Shown here piece by piece: positions 48,636 to 58,552 of a stretch of 64,000 nucleotides of DNA. The first letter of the stretch is position 1. Each line of letters begins with the position of its first letter. This stretch comes from Pseudomonas coleopterorum. GTDB taxonomy: Bacteria; Pseudomonadota; Gammaproteobacteria; Pseudomonadales; Pseudomonadaceae. The position numbers were made by a program, and so were the translations under genes. The notes beneath the pieces were generated by a model. It was not told the origin of the DNA, ran no database searches, and worked only from the letters and a program-made list of their open reading frames with translations. The stretch spans positions 4,529,001-4,593,000 of the forward strand of contig NZ_FNTZ01000001.1 of the NCBI RefSeq assembly GCF_900105555.1, written 5' to 3'.

Positions 48636-49634
48636 TCACTGCTTGGCGACGTCGGCCCCTTCCTTCAGGCCCAGGTCGGCCAGCGCCTTGGCAGCGACCT
48701 TGGCGGGCAGGGGAATGTAGCCATCCTTGACCACGACTTCCTGGCCCTGCTTGGACAGCATCAGCTTGACGAACTCGGCTTCCAGCGGTGCCAGCGGCTT
48801 GTTCGGCGCCTTATTGACGTACACATAGAGAAAGCGCGACAACGGGTACTTGCCGTTCAGGGCGTTCTCTTCGGTGTCTTCGATGAACTCGCTGCTGCCC
48901 TTCTTGGCCAGCGGCACGGTCTTCACGCTGGCTGTCTTGTAGCCGATGCCCGAGTAACCTATGCCGTTCAGCGAACTGCTGATCGACTGCACCACCGAAG
49001 CCGAGCCTGGCTGTTCGTTCACGTTGGGCTTGTAGTCACCCTTGCACAGGGCTTCTTCCTTGAAGTAGCCGTAGGTGCCGGACACCGAGTTGCGACCGAA
49101 CAGCTGCACCGGCTTGTTGGCCAGGTCGCCGGTCACGCCCAGGTCGCCCCAGGTCTTCACATCGGCCTTGGCGCCGCACAGGCGGGTGGACGAGAACACG
49201 GCGTCGACCTGCTCCATGGTCAGGTGCTGGATCGGGTTGTCCTTGTGCACGAACACGGCCAGGGCGTCGACGGCCACGGGAATGGCGGTAGGCTTGTAGC
49301 CGTATTTCTGTTCGAAGGCCGCCATTTCGGTGTCCTTCATCTTGCGGCTCATCGGACCCAGGTTGGCGGTGCCCTCGATCAGCGCCGTGGGCGCCGTGGC
49401 CGAGCCTGCTGCCTGGATCTGGATGTTGACGTTGGGGTATTCCTTCTTGTAGTTCTCGGCCCACAAGGTCATCAGGTTGGCCAGGGTATCGGAGCCGACA
49501 CTGGACAGGTTGCCCGACACGCCGGTGGTCTTGACGTAGGCAGGGATGGAAGGGTCGACGGCGGCTACCGCATTGGCCGTGGCAACGCCAGCAGCGACAA
49601 AGGTCATGGCGGCCATCAAACGCGTGAGTTTCAT
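48636..49634 (-). CDS. pstS: Periplasmic phosphate-binding protein PstS
   Basis: A 332-residue binding protein: signal peptide (ending [10 protein letters not shown]), [15 protein letters not shown] (phosphate-binding loop), [10 protein letters not shown], and [14 protein letters not shown]. It captures phosphate for PstCAB. AGGAG precedes the ATG; a Pho box lies 73 bp upstream. Confidence 0.97.
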   Translation of the reverse strand: MKLTRLMAAMTFVAAGVATANAVAAVDPSIPAYVKTTGVSGNLSSVGSDTLANLMTLWAENYKKEYPNVNIQIQAAGSATAPTALIEGTANLGPMSRKMKDTEMAAFEQKYGYKPTAIPVAVDALAVFVHKDNPIQHLTMEQVDAVFSSTRLCGAKADVKTWGDLGVTGDLANKPVQLFGRNSVSGTYGYFKEEALCKGDYKPNVNEQPGSASVVQSISSSLNGIGYSGIGYKTASVKTVPLAKKGSSEFIEDTEENALNGKYPLSRFLYVYVNKAPNKPLAPLEAEFVKLMLSKQGQEVVVKDGYIPLPAKVAAKALADLGLKEGADVAKQ

Positions 49635-49706
49635 GCCTTGCTCCTAGCAAATCCAGAAAAGGGTGTTGAATCGGCGCTCAGTATCGGTGGGCCGTGCGAA
49701 CACTCT

Positions 49707-49724
49707 ATGAAAGGATTGTGACAG
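49707..49724 (-). promoter_or_regulatory. Pho box upstream of pstS
   Basis: On the minus strand CTGTCAC-AATC-CTTTCAT matches the PhoB consensus at 12 of 14 bases, 73 bp from the pstS ATG. Confidence 0.8.
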
Positions 49725-49756
49725 TAGGATGAATGGCCATCATCCCAGCGGGACCC

Positions 49757-49781
49757 CGTTCGCCGGTAGAACCGGCGAACG
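49757..49781. terminator. Hairpin after the MFS gene
   Basis: Perfect 11-bp stem CGTTCGCCGGT/ACCGGCGAACG with a 3-base loop, 12 bp after the MFS stop codon; no T-run, so possibly a REP-like or Rho-assisted end. Confidence 0.5.
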
Positions 49782-49793
49782 AGGCCGTCGGAA

Positions 49794-51083
49794 TCAGCGC
49801 TTCTTGGCTATCAGGTAAAGCCCGCACACGAAGCCGATCACGCAGATCGCCGCCACATAGTAGGACGGACCCATGGGGTTGGATTTCATCAGCAGGGTAA
49901 CCGCCATCGGCGTCAGGCCACCGAAGATGGCATAGGCCACGTTGTACGAGAACGACAGACCAGAGAACCGCACCACGGCCGGGAAGGCCTTGACCATCAC
50001 GTACGGCACCGCGCCGATCACGCCCACGCAAAGGCCCGTCGCCGCATACAGCGGGAACAGCCAATCGGGGTGATCGTGCAGGCTGTGGAACAGGGTCCAC
50101 GAGGTGGCCAGCAGCGCCAGGCTGCCGAACACGAACACCTTGCCGGCGCCAAAACGGTCGGCCAGCGCGCCCGAGCCGATGCAGCCAAGGCTGAGGAACA
50201 CGATCGCCAGGCTGTTGGCCTGCAGCGACTGCTTGGGCGTGAAGCCGTAGAGGGTCTGCAGGATGGTCGGGGTCATCAGGATGACCACGATGATCCCCGC
50301 CGACAGCAACCACGTCAGCAGCATGGAGATGGCCACCGCCCCGCGATGGTCGCGCAGCACCGTGCGCAGCGGCACTTCGGCGGCCAGTGCCTTGCGTTGC
50401 TGCAGCTCGGCGAAGACCGGGGTTTCATGCAGCCAGCGACGCAGGTACACCGACGCCAGACCGAATACACCGCCAATCAGGAACGGGATCCGCCAGGCGT
50501 AATCCGACACCTCGGCCGGGGTATAGATGCTGTTGATGGCCGTGGCCATCAGCGACCCCAGCAGTATCCCGCTGGTCAGGCCGCAGGTCAGCGTGCCGCA
50601 GGCATAGCCGACGTTGCGCCCCGGCACGTGCTCGGAAACGAACACCCAGGCCCCGGGCACTTCACCGCCGATGGCCGCTCCCTGGATCACGCGCATCAGC
50701 AACAGCAGGATCGGCGCGAAGATGCCGATCTGCGCGTACGTCGGCAGCAGACCCATGATCAGGGTCGGCACGGCCATCATGAAGATGCTCAAGGTAAACA
50801 TCTTCTTGCGCCCCAGCAGGTCGCCGAAGTGCGCCATGATGATGCCGCCCAGCGGACGCGCCAGGTAACCGGCGGCGAAGATGCCGAAGGTCTGCATCAG
50901 CCGCAGCCACTCGGGCATGTCGGCGGGGAAGAACAACTTGCCCACCACGGCGGCGAAGAATACGAAGATGATGAAGTCATAGAACTCAAGTGCACCGCCC
51001 AGGGCGGACAACGAAAGTGTCTTGTAATCACTGCGGGTCAGCGGACGCGAAGGCGGAGCGATACTCGAAGGCGCGGCGGTCAT
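49794..51083 (-). CDS. MFS transporter, metabolite:H+ symporter (MHS) family
   Basis: A 429-residue, 12-helix permease. The MHS marks are clear: LGGALEFYDFIIFVFFA in helix 1 and ARPLGGIIMAHFGDLLGRKK in the 2-3 loop, with RVIQGAAIGGEVPGAWVFVSEH later. MHS carriers import organic acids, osmolytes or similar solutes; the substrate is unknown. The ATG at 51083 gives a normal short cytoplasmic N-terminus. Confidence 0.9.
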   Translation of the reverse strand: MTAAPSSIAPPSRPLTRSDYKTLSLSALGGALEFYDFIIFVFFAAVVGKLFFPADMPEWLRLMQTFGIFAAGYLARPLGGIIMAHFGDLLGRKKMFTLSIFMMAVPTLIMGLLPTYAQIGIFAPILLLLMRVIQGAAIGGEVPGAWVFVSEHVPGRNVGYACGTLTCGLTSGILLGSLMATAINSIYTPAEVSDYAWRIPFLIGGVFGLASVYLRRWLHETPVFAELQQRKALAAEVPLRTVLRDHRGAVAISMLLTWLLSAGIIVVILMTPTILQTLYGFTPKQSLQANSLAIVFLSLGCIGSGALADRFGAGKVFVFGSLALLATSWTLFHSLHDHPDWLFPLYAATGLCVGVIGAVPYVMVKAFPAVVRFSGLSFSYNVAYAIFGGLTPMAVTLLMKSNPMGPSYYVAAICVIGFVCGLYLIAKKR

Positions 51084-51408
51084 TTGATGTTCTCTTATAT
51101 ACAAATCCACAGCTTTGTTGCTGTTTAGGGTTTGGCAGTGCAAGCACGATAGCAAATTGCTAGAAAAAGCACATGGCCTGTATTGGCAAACGCAGTAATT
51201 GAACAGCGAACGGTCGTTATAGCGGTTCTGCGCCTATATACTGGGCATTATTGAAGGGTTTTGTGCGAAAGCGCAGCTAGCGTTGTAGCCGATTTCGCAG
51301 AGGTACCCTGTGTGCGCCAGTTGAAAGAAAAGCCGTGTAGGCTTTTGTCATTGGCGACGATCGATGCGCCACTCCAATAAAGCGTCACGGGTCAGAGGCC
51401 CCCCCGGC
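51084..51408. promoter_or_regulatory. Divergent MFS / thioesterase regulatory gap with a 13-bp dyad
   Basis: This 325-bp gene-free gap holds a perfect dyad TAGCAA-A-TTGCTA at 51150-51162 and a TATACT at 51237-51242. AAGAGA precedes the MFS start. Nothing else is recognisable. Confidence 0.45.
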
Positions 51409-51810
51409 ATGATTGAACTCGAACAAGAAGATCCCATTCCCCAAGGCGACCTGGCCTTGCAGATCACCGCGCTGCCGCGCGAAACCAACGGCTTCGGCGA
51501 TATTTTCGGCGGCTGGCTGGTTGCCCAGATGGACCTGGCCGGCACGGCCATGGCCAGCAAGGTCGCCGGAGGGCGCGTGGCGACGGTGGCCATCGATCGC
51601 ATGGCCTTCCTGGTCCCGGTCGCCGTCGGTGCGCAGTTGTCCTTCTATACCCAGACCCTGGAGATCGGCCGCAGCTCGATCCAGATGATGGTCGAGGTGT
51701 GGAGCGACGATCCGCTGTCCAGCGAATGGCGCAAGGTCACCGAGGCCGTGTTCGTGTTCGTCGCCATCGACGGCAGCGGTCGCACCCGCGCGGTACCGCC
51801 GCGGCGCTGA
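51409..51810 (+). CDS. Acyl-CoA thioesterase, YciA-type hotdog
   Basis: A 133-residue hotdog-fold thioesterase: ETNGFGDIFGGWLVAQMDLAG (the N-D-x-F-G-G active-site segment of YciA/BFIT) and VATVAIDRMAFLVPVAVG. It hydrolyses acyl-CoAs; specificity cannot be read. GAGG is somewhat far from the ATG at 51409, and an in-frame ATG exists at 51364. Confidence 0.88.
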   Translation: MIELEQEDPIPQGDLALQITALPRETNGFGDIFGGWLVAQMDLAGTAMASKVAGGRVATVAIDRMAFLVPVAVGAQLSFYTQTLEIGRSSIQMMVEVWSDDPLSSEWRKVTEAVFVFVAIDGSGRTRAVPPRR

Positions 51811-51861
51811 TGGTCCCCCAGCGCGTCACCCGACTTTTTGAACCCATAGCGAGAACTCTAC

Positions 51862-52764
51862 ATGTCTGAGCCGCAGGTCGAATCGGTCAAGCTCGATGAA
51901 CTCAATTGCTGGCGCATCAGCACCGATCAGGCCGAGCTGCTGATCGCGCAGCAAGGCGCCCAAGTGATCAGCTACCAGCGCCACGGCCAGCAGCCGCTGA
52001 TCTGGCCCAACCCCGCTGCCTTCTACAAATCGGGCAAGGCCATTCGCACTGGCGTGCCGGTGTGCTGGCCGTGGTTCGGCAATCTGGCCCGCAACCCCGA
52101 GTCGGTGCAGGCCATGCGTACCGCCACCGACGAAGCGCCCGCTCACGGCCTGGTGCGGACGGTGGACTGGGAGCTGCTGGGCATCGACCAGCTCGAATCG
52201 GGCATCAAGGTCGAATTGAGCGTACCGCAGGCCGCTCGCGGCGAACTGCCGGGATGGCCGCACAAGGTCGAGGTCAAGCTGTGCGTGGTGCTCGGCGAGA
52301 CCCTGGAGATCACCTTGCACAGCCGCAATCTGGACGACCATCCCGTGACCCTGAGTCAGGCGCTGCACAGTTACTTCGCCGTCAGTGACGTGCGCCAAGC
52401 CACGGTCGAGTGCCTGGGCGGCCTGACCTACATCGAAACCCTGGACGACTGGCAGCCTCGCCAGCAGGCCGGTGTGCTCGGGTTTGCCGGCGAGACCGAC
52501 CGGATCTACCTGAACACTCCGGCGCAGCTGAGCTTCGTCGACCCGGGCTGGCAGCGTCGGGTAACCCTCGCCTCCACCGGCTCGCGCAGTGCAGTGGTGT
52601 GGAACCCATGGACCGCACGGGCCGCAGCCTTGCCGGACATGGCCGACGACGGCTGGCAGGGCATGCTGTGCATCGAGACGGCGAACGTCTGGGACGACGT
52701 GGTCACACTGGCGCCAGGCGCGGCCTGTGCCATGGGTGTGAGGTTTACTGCTTCACAGCTGTGA
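51862..52764 (+). CDS. D-hexose-6-phosphate epimerase (YeaD-like mutarotase)
   Basis: A 300-residue aldose-1-epimerase-like protein of the YeaD type: IRTGVPVCWPWFGN, AHGLVRTVDWELL (catalytic His), LHSYFAVSDVRQ and the end block VVWNPWTARAAALPDM. It interconverts anomers of glucose-6-phosphate. It ends before a REPIN that may terminate the message. Confidence 0.9.
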   Translation: MSEPQVESVKLDELNCWRISTDQAELLIAQQGAQVISYQRHGQQPLIWPNPAAFYKSGKAIRTGVPVCWPWFGNLARNPESVQAMRTATDEAPAHGLVRTVDWELLGIDQLESGIKVELSVPQAARGELPGWPHKVEVKLCVVLGETLEITLHSRNLDDHPVTLSQALHSYFAVSDVRQATVECLGGLTYIETLDDWQPRQQAGVLGFAGETDRIYLNTPAQLSFVDPGWQRRVTLASTGSRSAVVWNPWTARAAALPDMADDGWQGMLCIETANVWDDVVTLAPGAACAMGVRFTASQL

Positions 52765-52775
52765 TCTTCGCAGGC

Positions 52776-52879
52776 AGGTCTGGCCTCTTCGCGGGCAGAG
52801 GGCTCGCCGCCCGCCCCGCTCCCACAGGTCAATGTGATTACCTGTGGGAGCGGGCTCTGCCCGCGAAGAGGCCAGACCT
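52776..52879. repeat. REPIN downstream of the epimerase gene
   Basis: Perfect 25-bp outer arms (AGGTCTGGCCTCTTCGCGGG... and its complement) enclose an imperfect core. It separates two convergent genes. Confidence 0.85.
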
Positions 52880-52901
52880 GCAAACTCACCACCTCACAAC
52901 C

Positions 52902-53435
52902 TCACAAATCCGACTCCTTCACCACCCTCACCTTCTGCGCATCCAGCGCATAGGCAGCATCGGCCAGGTCATTGCTGACCTTCTCCACCTTGACCTTGCC
53001 CGTCACCCACAACGGCGTGTAGATATCGGCCAGTTTCAAGCCCTTGGGGTAGCGCACCAGGATCAGCTGGTTCGGCGGCGGTGGCGGCACGTGGATGCAG
53101 GCACCCGGATACGGCACCAGGAAGAACAGCGTGCTGTTGCCCTTGGCATCGCTTTCCAGCGGAACGGGGTAGCCGCCGATGCGGATGTCCTTGCCGTTCA
53201 TGGCCGCCACCGTCTTGGTGGAATACATCACGGCGGGCAGACCCTTGGCCTGCTTCATGCCGCCCTTTTCGGTGAAGGTGCCCTGCGCCTCGGGCGAGTC
53301 GTGGTCGATTTCGGGCATCCGCTCCAACGCCTCCTGATCGGCCTTGGGCATCAGTTGCAGCCAGTCGGTTTCCGGCAATTCAGCGTGCGCAGTGGCTGCA
53401 GCGAATACGAGGCAGAGCAGGAGAAATCGGCGCAT
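52902..53435 (-). CDS. Exported DUF3299 protein
   Basis: A 177-residue periplasmic protein: signal MRRFLLLCLVFAAATAHA, then RIGGYPVPLE and FFLVPYPGACIHVPPPPPNQ, the DUF3299 hallmark, which resembles a metal- or redox-binding site (Cys-Ile-His-Val-Pro). Function unknown. Confidence 0.88.
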   Translation of the reverse strand: MRRFLLLCLVFAAATAHAELPETDWLQLMPKADQEALERMPEIDHDSPEAQGTFTEKGGMKQAKGLPAVMYSTKTVAAMNGKDIRIGGYPVPLESDAKGNSTLFFLVPYPGACIHVPPPPPNQLILVRYPKGLKLADIYTPLWVTGKVKVEKVSNDLADAAYALDAQKVRVVKESDL

Positions 53436-53575
53436 GGCAGGGCCCAGAATGAAAGGTCGGCCATTCTACCCACAGCCCGGATACGACGCAGCCCCCATCG
53501 AGGCGAACTCGAGGGGGGCTGCAATACCCGCAGCGTGATACCCGTGGCGTCGCCACAGGCATCGAACGCAGTGGA

Positions 53576-53824
53576 TCAGCGCTTCTTGCTGATCATGCCG
53601 TAGATCACCAGCAGGATGATCGCACCGACCAGGGCGCCGAGGAAACCGGCACCTTCGCCAGCCTGGTAGATACCCAGGGCCTGACCACCGTAGGTCGCGG
53701 CCAGGGAGCCGGCGATACCCAGCAGAATGGTCATGATCCAACCCATGCTGTCATCGCCAGGCTTCAGAAAACGAGCCAGCAGACCAACGATCAAGCCGAT
53801 GAAGATAGTCCCGATGATTCCCAT
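53576..53824 (-). CDS. GlsB/YeaQ/YmgE-family stress membrane protein
   Basis: An 82-residue membrane protein with three helices and GxxxG-rich sequence (MGIIGTIFIGLIVGLLARFL; WIMTILLGIAGSLAATYGGQ; FLGALVGAIILLVIYGMIS), the transglycosylase-associated (Tag) family. Often stress-induced; role unknown. Confidence 0.92.
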   Translation of the reverse strand: MGIIGTIFIGLIVGLLARFLKPGDDSMGWIMTILLGIAGSLAATYGGQALGIYQAGEGAGFLGALVGAIILLVIYGMISKKR

Positions 53825-53917
53825 GATGTTCCCTCTGATATGAACAGGCTTGATGCCAGGGCTCGATAGCGGCCTTGGCGTACAGCCATCAGAGGGTTGC
53901 GGGTCGGCAATGGTTCC

Positions 53918-55000
53918 TCAACCCGCGATCAGGGCCTGCACTTCGGCGATCTGGCGCTGCAACGTGGCGCGATCGGCGCTGCGCACGGTGGCATGACCCA
54001 CCTTGCGGCCGACCTTGAACGCCTTGCCATAGTGGTGCAAATGGCAATCGTCGATGGCCGCCACCTGCGCTACCGCCGGGACCTCACCGATGAAGTTGAG
54101 CATGGCGCTCTCGCCGACCTTGGCGGTCGAGCCCAGCGGCAGACCAGCCACGGCGCGCAGGTGGTTCTCGAACTGGCTGCACTCGGCGCCTTCGATGGTC
54201 CAGTGCCCGGAGTTGTGCACCCGTGGCGCGATTTCGTTGGCCTTGAGGCCGCCATCCACTTCGAAGAATTCGAATGCCAGCACGCCGACGTAATCGAGTT
54301 TCTCCAGCACCCGGCCGGCGTAGTCTTCGGCCAGACTCTGCAGCGGGTGCGCGGTGCTCGCCACCGACAGGCGCAGGATGCCGGTTTCGTGGGTGTTGTG
54401 TACCAGGGGGTAGAAGCGGGTCTCGCCATCACGGGCGCGCACGGCGATCAGTGACACTTCGCCGGTGAAAGGCACGAAGCCTTCGAGCAGGCACGGCACG
54501 CTGCCCAGTTCGGCGAAGGTGCCCGCCACGTCGGCAGCGTTGCGCAGAACCTTCTGGCCCTTGCCGTCATAGCCCAGGGTGCGGGTCTTGAGGACGGCAG
54601 GCAGGCCGATGCTGGCTACCGCAGCGTCGAGATCGGCCTGGGACTGGATGTCGGCGAACGTCGGCGTGGGAACGCCCAGGTCCTTGAACATGCTCTTCTC
54701 GAACCAGCGATCGCGCGCGATGCGCAGCGCGTCGGCACTGGGGTACACCGGGACGAACTGCGACAGGAAGGCCACCGTCTCGGCGGGCACGCTTTCGAAC
54801 TCGAAGGTGACCAGGTCGACCTCGTCCGCCAACTGGCGCAGATGATCCTGGTCGCCGTAGTCGGCCCGCAGGTGCTCGCCCAGAGGCGCGGCACAGGCAT
54901 CGGGGGCCGGGTCCAGGAAAGCGAAATTCATCCCCAGGGGGGTGCCGGCCAGGGCCAGCATGCGGCCCAGCTGGCCGCCACCGATTACACCGATCTTCAT
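53918..55000 (-). CDS. purK: 5-(carboxyamino)imidazole ribonucleotide synthase
   Basis: A 360-residue ATP-grasp enzyme: MKIGVIGGGQLGRMLALAGT, VLKTRTLGYDGKGQKVL (ATP lid) and ANEIAPRVHNSGHWTIEGAE. It carboxylates AIR using ATP and bicarbonate. It starts 11 bp after purE. Confidence 0.97.
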   Translation of the reverse strand: MKIGVIGGGQLGRMLALAGTPLGMNFAFLDPAPDACAAPLGEHLRADYGDQDHLRQLADEVDLVTFEFESVPAETVAFLSQFVPVYPSADALRIARDRWFEKSMFKDLGVPTPTFADIQSQADLDAAVASIGLPAVLKTRTLGYDGKGQKVLRNAADVAGTFAELGSVPCLLEGFVPFTGEVSLIAVRARDGETRFYPLVHNTHETGILRLSVASTAHPLQSLAEDYAGRVLEKLDYVGVLAFEFFEVDGGLKANEIAPRVHNSGHWTIEGAECSQFENHLRAVAGLPLGSTAKVGESAMLNFIGEVPAVAQVAAIDDCHLHHYGKAFKVGRKVGHATVRSADRATLQRQIAEVQALIAG

Positions 55001-55011
55001 ATCAAAGAACC

Positions 55012-55503
55012 TCAGGCCTGACGCGGGTCGGGATTGTCCAGAACGTTGTCTGTCTGCTCGGCGCGGAACGTCTTCAGCGCAGCGTGGAACTGCGGATGCT
55101 TGGCGCCCAGGATGCTGGCCGACAGCAGCGCGGCGTTGATCGCGCCGGCCTTGCCGATAGCCAGCGTCGCCACCGGAATGCCAGCTGGCATCTGCACGAT
55201 GGACAGCAGCGAGTCGACGCCCGAGAGCATGGACGACTGCACCGGCACGCCCAGCACCGGCAGGTGCGTCTTGGCCGCGCACATGCCAGGCAGATGCGCC
55301 GCGCCACCAGCGCCGGCGATGATCACCTCGATACCGCGGCCTTCGGCCTCGTCGGCATACTGGAACAGCAGGTCCGGGGTGCGGTGGGCTGAAACCACCT
55401 TGACCTCGAAGGGAATACCGAGCTTTTCCAGCATATCGGCGGTGTGGCTAAGGGTGGACCAATCGGACTTGGAGCCCATGATCACGCCAACCAATGCACT
55501 CAT
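55012..55503 (-). CDS. purE: 5-(carboxyamino)imidazole ribonucleotide mutase
   Basis: A 163-residue Pur[30 protein letters not shown] and [17 protein letters not shown]. It converts N5-CAIR to CAIR. AGAGG precedes the ATG at 55503. Its leader contains a terminator-like hairpin. Confidence 0.97.
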   Translation of the reverse strand: MSALVGVIMGSKSDWSTLSHTADMLEKLGIPFEVKVVSAHRTPDLLFQYADEAEGRGIEVIIAGAGGAAHLPGMCAAKTHLPVLGVPVQSSMLSGVDSLLSIVQMPAGIPVATLAIGKAGAINAALLSASILGAKHPQFHAALKTFRAEQTDNVLDNPDPRQA

Positions 55504-55546
55504 CGTCGAGCCTCTTCTCTTGGGCGCCCGCGGGCGCGTCAAAAAA

Positions 55547-55582
55547 TAACAAGCCACGCAGGAAGACCGGCGTGGCTTGTTA
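55547..55582 (-). terminator. Terminator-like hairpin in the purE leader
   Basis: On the minus strand a perfect 13-bp stem (TAACAAGCCACGC / GCGTGGCTTGTTA, 10-base loop) runs directly into T6. It ends 43 bp before the purE ATG. It may be an attenuator, or the terminator of the upstream lysR gene. A 14-bp palindrome, GCGCCCGCGGGCGC (55524-55537), lies between it and the purE ribosome site. Confidence 0.75.
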
Positions 55583-55592
55583 TACGAATAAT

Positions 55593-55680
55593 GGCCGGAG
55601 CAGACCGGCCGAAGGCCGCGCAGTATACCGTAAGAATGAAGATTTATTGCAGCCATCTTGACCGGTCGTCAAATGGCTGC
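55593..55680 (-). promoter_or_regulatory. Putative purE promoter with upstream dyad and GC-rich leader stem
   Basis: TATACT (55622-55627, minus strand) is a good -10 without a clear -35. Upstream, GCAGCCAT/ATGGCTGC (55649-55680) with inner TTGAC/GTCAA forms a 13-bp imperfect dyad over the -35 zone. Downstream, GGCCGG/CCGGCC (55593-55610) would fold at the 5' end of the transcript. Confidence 0.5.
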
Positions 55681-55746
55681 GGAGCACGGTTTTATTGACT
55701 TTCCGGTCAGTGAAATCGGCGGTGAAGGCAGCACCGCCGACTCGAG

Positions 55747-56655
55747 TCAGGCACTGCCTGCCGCCGCACCCTCCAACCGCTTCCACAGCAGCCGGACATT
55801 GGCCTTGCGCACCAGCGCGCAGCGATACGCGCGGATCTCCAGCGGCACGTGCCACTGTGGCCCGCCACACACCACCAGCTCGCCGCGAGCCAGCTCGGCG
55901 CGCACGCTCAGGCGTGGCACCCAGGCGATCCCCAAACCCTCCAGGGCCATGCTTTTCAGGCTGTCGGCCATGGCGGTCTCGTACACTGTGGTGTAGCGCA
56001 GGCTGCGCTGGCGCAGCAGCAGATTCACCGAGCGCCCAAGAAACGCCCCTGCGGTGTAGGCCAGCAGCGGAATGCTGCCCTCGCCTTCCAGGTCGAACAA
56101 CGGTTGGCCCTGGGCGTCGCTGGCGCAGATGGGCAGCATCTCGGTGGTGCCCAGGTGCAGCGAAGGAAATATCTCCGGGTCCATCTGCATGGCCGAATCG
56201 GGATCGTAGAAGGCCAGCATCAGATCGCAGCCGCCCTCGCGCAGCGCATGCACCGCATCACCGACGTTGGTGGCAATCAGGCGTGTGGCGATGGGCAGAC
56301 CTTCGTTGCGCAGCTTGGCGATCCAGCCGGGAAAGAAACCCAAGGCCAGCGAATGCGCTGCGGCCACTTGCATCACCTCGCCCTGCCCGCCTTCCAGGTG
56401 ATGCAGGTGACGCAGCACCTCACCCAGTTGATCGACCACCGTGCGTGCCGTGACCAGAAACAGCTGACCGGCCTCGGTCAACTCGATCGGCGTGCGCGAG
56501 CGGTTCACCAGGGTCAGGCCCAGCGCCGCTTCCAGGCTGCGGATGCGGCGGCTGAACGCTGGCTGGGTAACGAAGCGGCGCTCGGCCGCCTGCGAAAAGC
56601 TGCGGGTGGCCGCCAGGGCGCTGAAGTCCTCCAGCCATTTGCTTTCCAGGTTCAT
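55747..56655 (-). CDS. LysR-family regulator divergent from aspA
   Basis: A 302-residue LysR protein: wHTH FSALAATRSFSQAAERRFVT and QPAFSRRIRSLEAALGLTLV, then a periplasmic-binding-like effector domain. It is divergent from aspA with 259 bp between starts, so it probably controls aspartase and the downstream transporter. The effector is unknown. Confidence 0.9.
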   Translation of the reverse strand: MNLESKWLEDFSALAATRSFSQAAERRFVTQPAFSRRIRSLEAALGLTLVNRSRTPIELTEAGQLFLVTARTVVDQLGEVLRHLHHLEGGQGEVMQVAAAHSLALGFFPGWIAKLRNEGLPIATRLIATNVGDAVHALREGGCDLMLAFYDPDSAMQMDPEIFPSLHLGTTEMLPICASDAQGQPLFDLEGEGSIPLLAYTAGAFLGRSVNLLLRQRSLRYTTVYETAMADSLKSMALEGLGIAWVPRLSVRAELARGELVVCGGPQWHVPLEIRAYRCALVRKANVRLLWKRLEGAAAGSA

Positions 56656-56715
56656 GTCGGTTCTCGTTTCATGGATTCACCCGCGTGCAACGGCCTGACG
56701 CGCCCACGCGATCCC

Positions 56716-56740
56716 TTGTAGCAGCGGCGCAAGCCGCGTC
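56716..56740. repeat. Single REP between lysR and aspA
   Basis: TTGTAGCAGCGGCGCAAGCC plus GCGTC, nearly identical to the 17130-17155 copy after argB. Confidence 0.75.
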
Positions 56741-56801
56741 AGCGGACAACACCGGGATCACTGGAACACGCCGGATCGCCCTGGCACGTCACATGCACCA
56801 T

Positions 56802-56818
56802 TATGCCGATTCTGCATA
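56802..56818. promoter_or_regulatory. Candidate LysR-type binding site
   Basis: TATGC-N7-GCATA, a perfect interrupted dyad containing T-N11-A, lies between the divergent lysR and aspA genes. Confidence 0.45.
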
Positions 56819-56914
56819 CCCCAGCAAGCATCAGCATTAGCCGGAAATTCTCTGCAAGCCTAGGATTGCCAGCATTCCGGTGGTTACCGGGCCCCTACAG
56901 AGACTTTCTCTATC

Positions 56915-58339
<1,425 letters not shown>

Positions 58340-58390
58340 GCCGGCCGTACGCTCACCAGGTCGAGGGACTAGACACCTCTCACCTTTTGA

Positions 58391-58423
58391 GGGCTCCGAG
58401 AGCAATTTCGGAGCCCTTTTTTT
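58391..58423 (+). terminator. Intrinsic terminator after aspA
   Basis: Stem GGGCTCCGA/TCGGAGCCC followed by T7, 51 bp after the aspA stop codon. Confidence 0.93.
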
Positions 58424-58552
58424 GTGCCGCTGTAACGCCCTGGGTCAGACATCCCACAAGATGAATATGCCCAGTCCTATGCACCAAAAAGCTGCGCGGG
58501 CTTACACCTATGGGTATAGTGCCGCCCTTTTGAACTTGACGAGGTAACCCCC

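Noticed and set aside
55747..55760. A second gene in the purE-lysR gap
   Set aside because: No open frame with a ribosome site; the gap holds only structured regulatory sequence.
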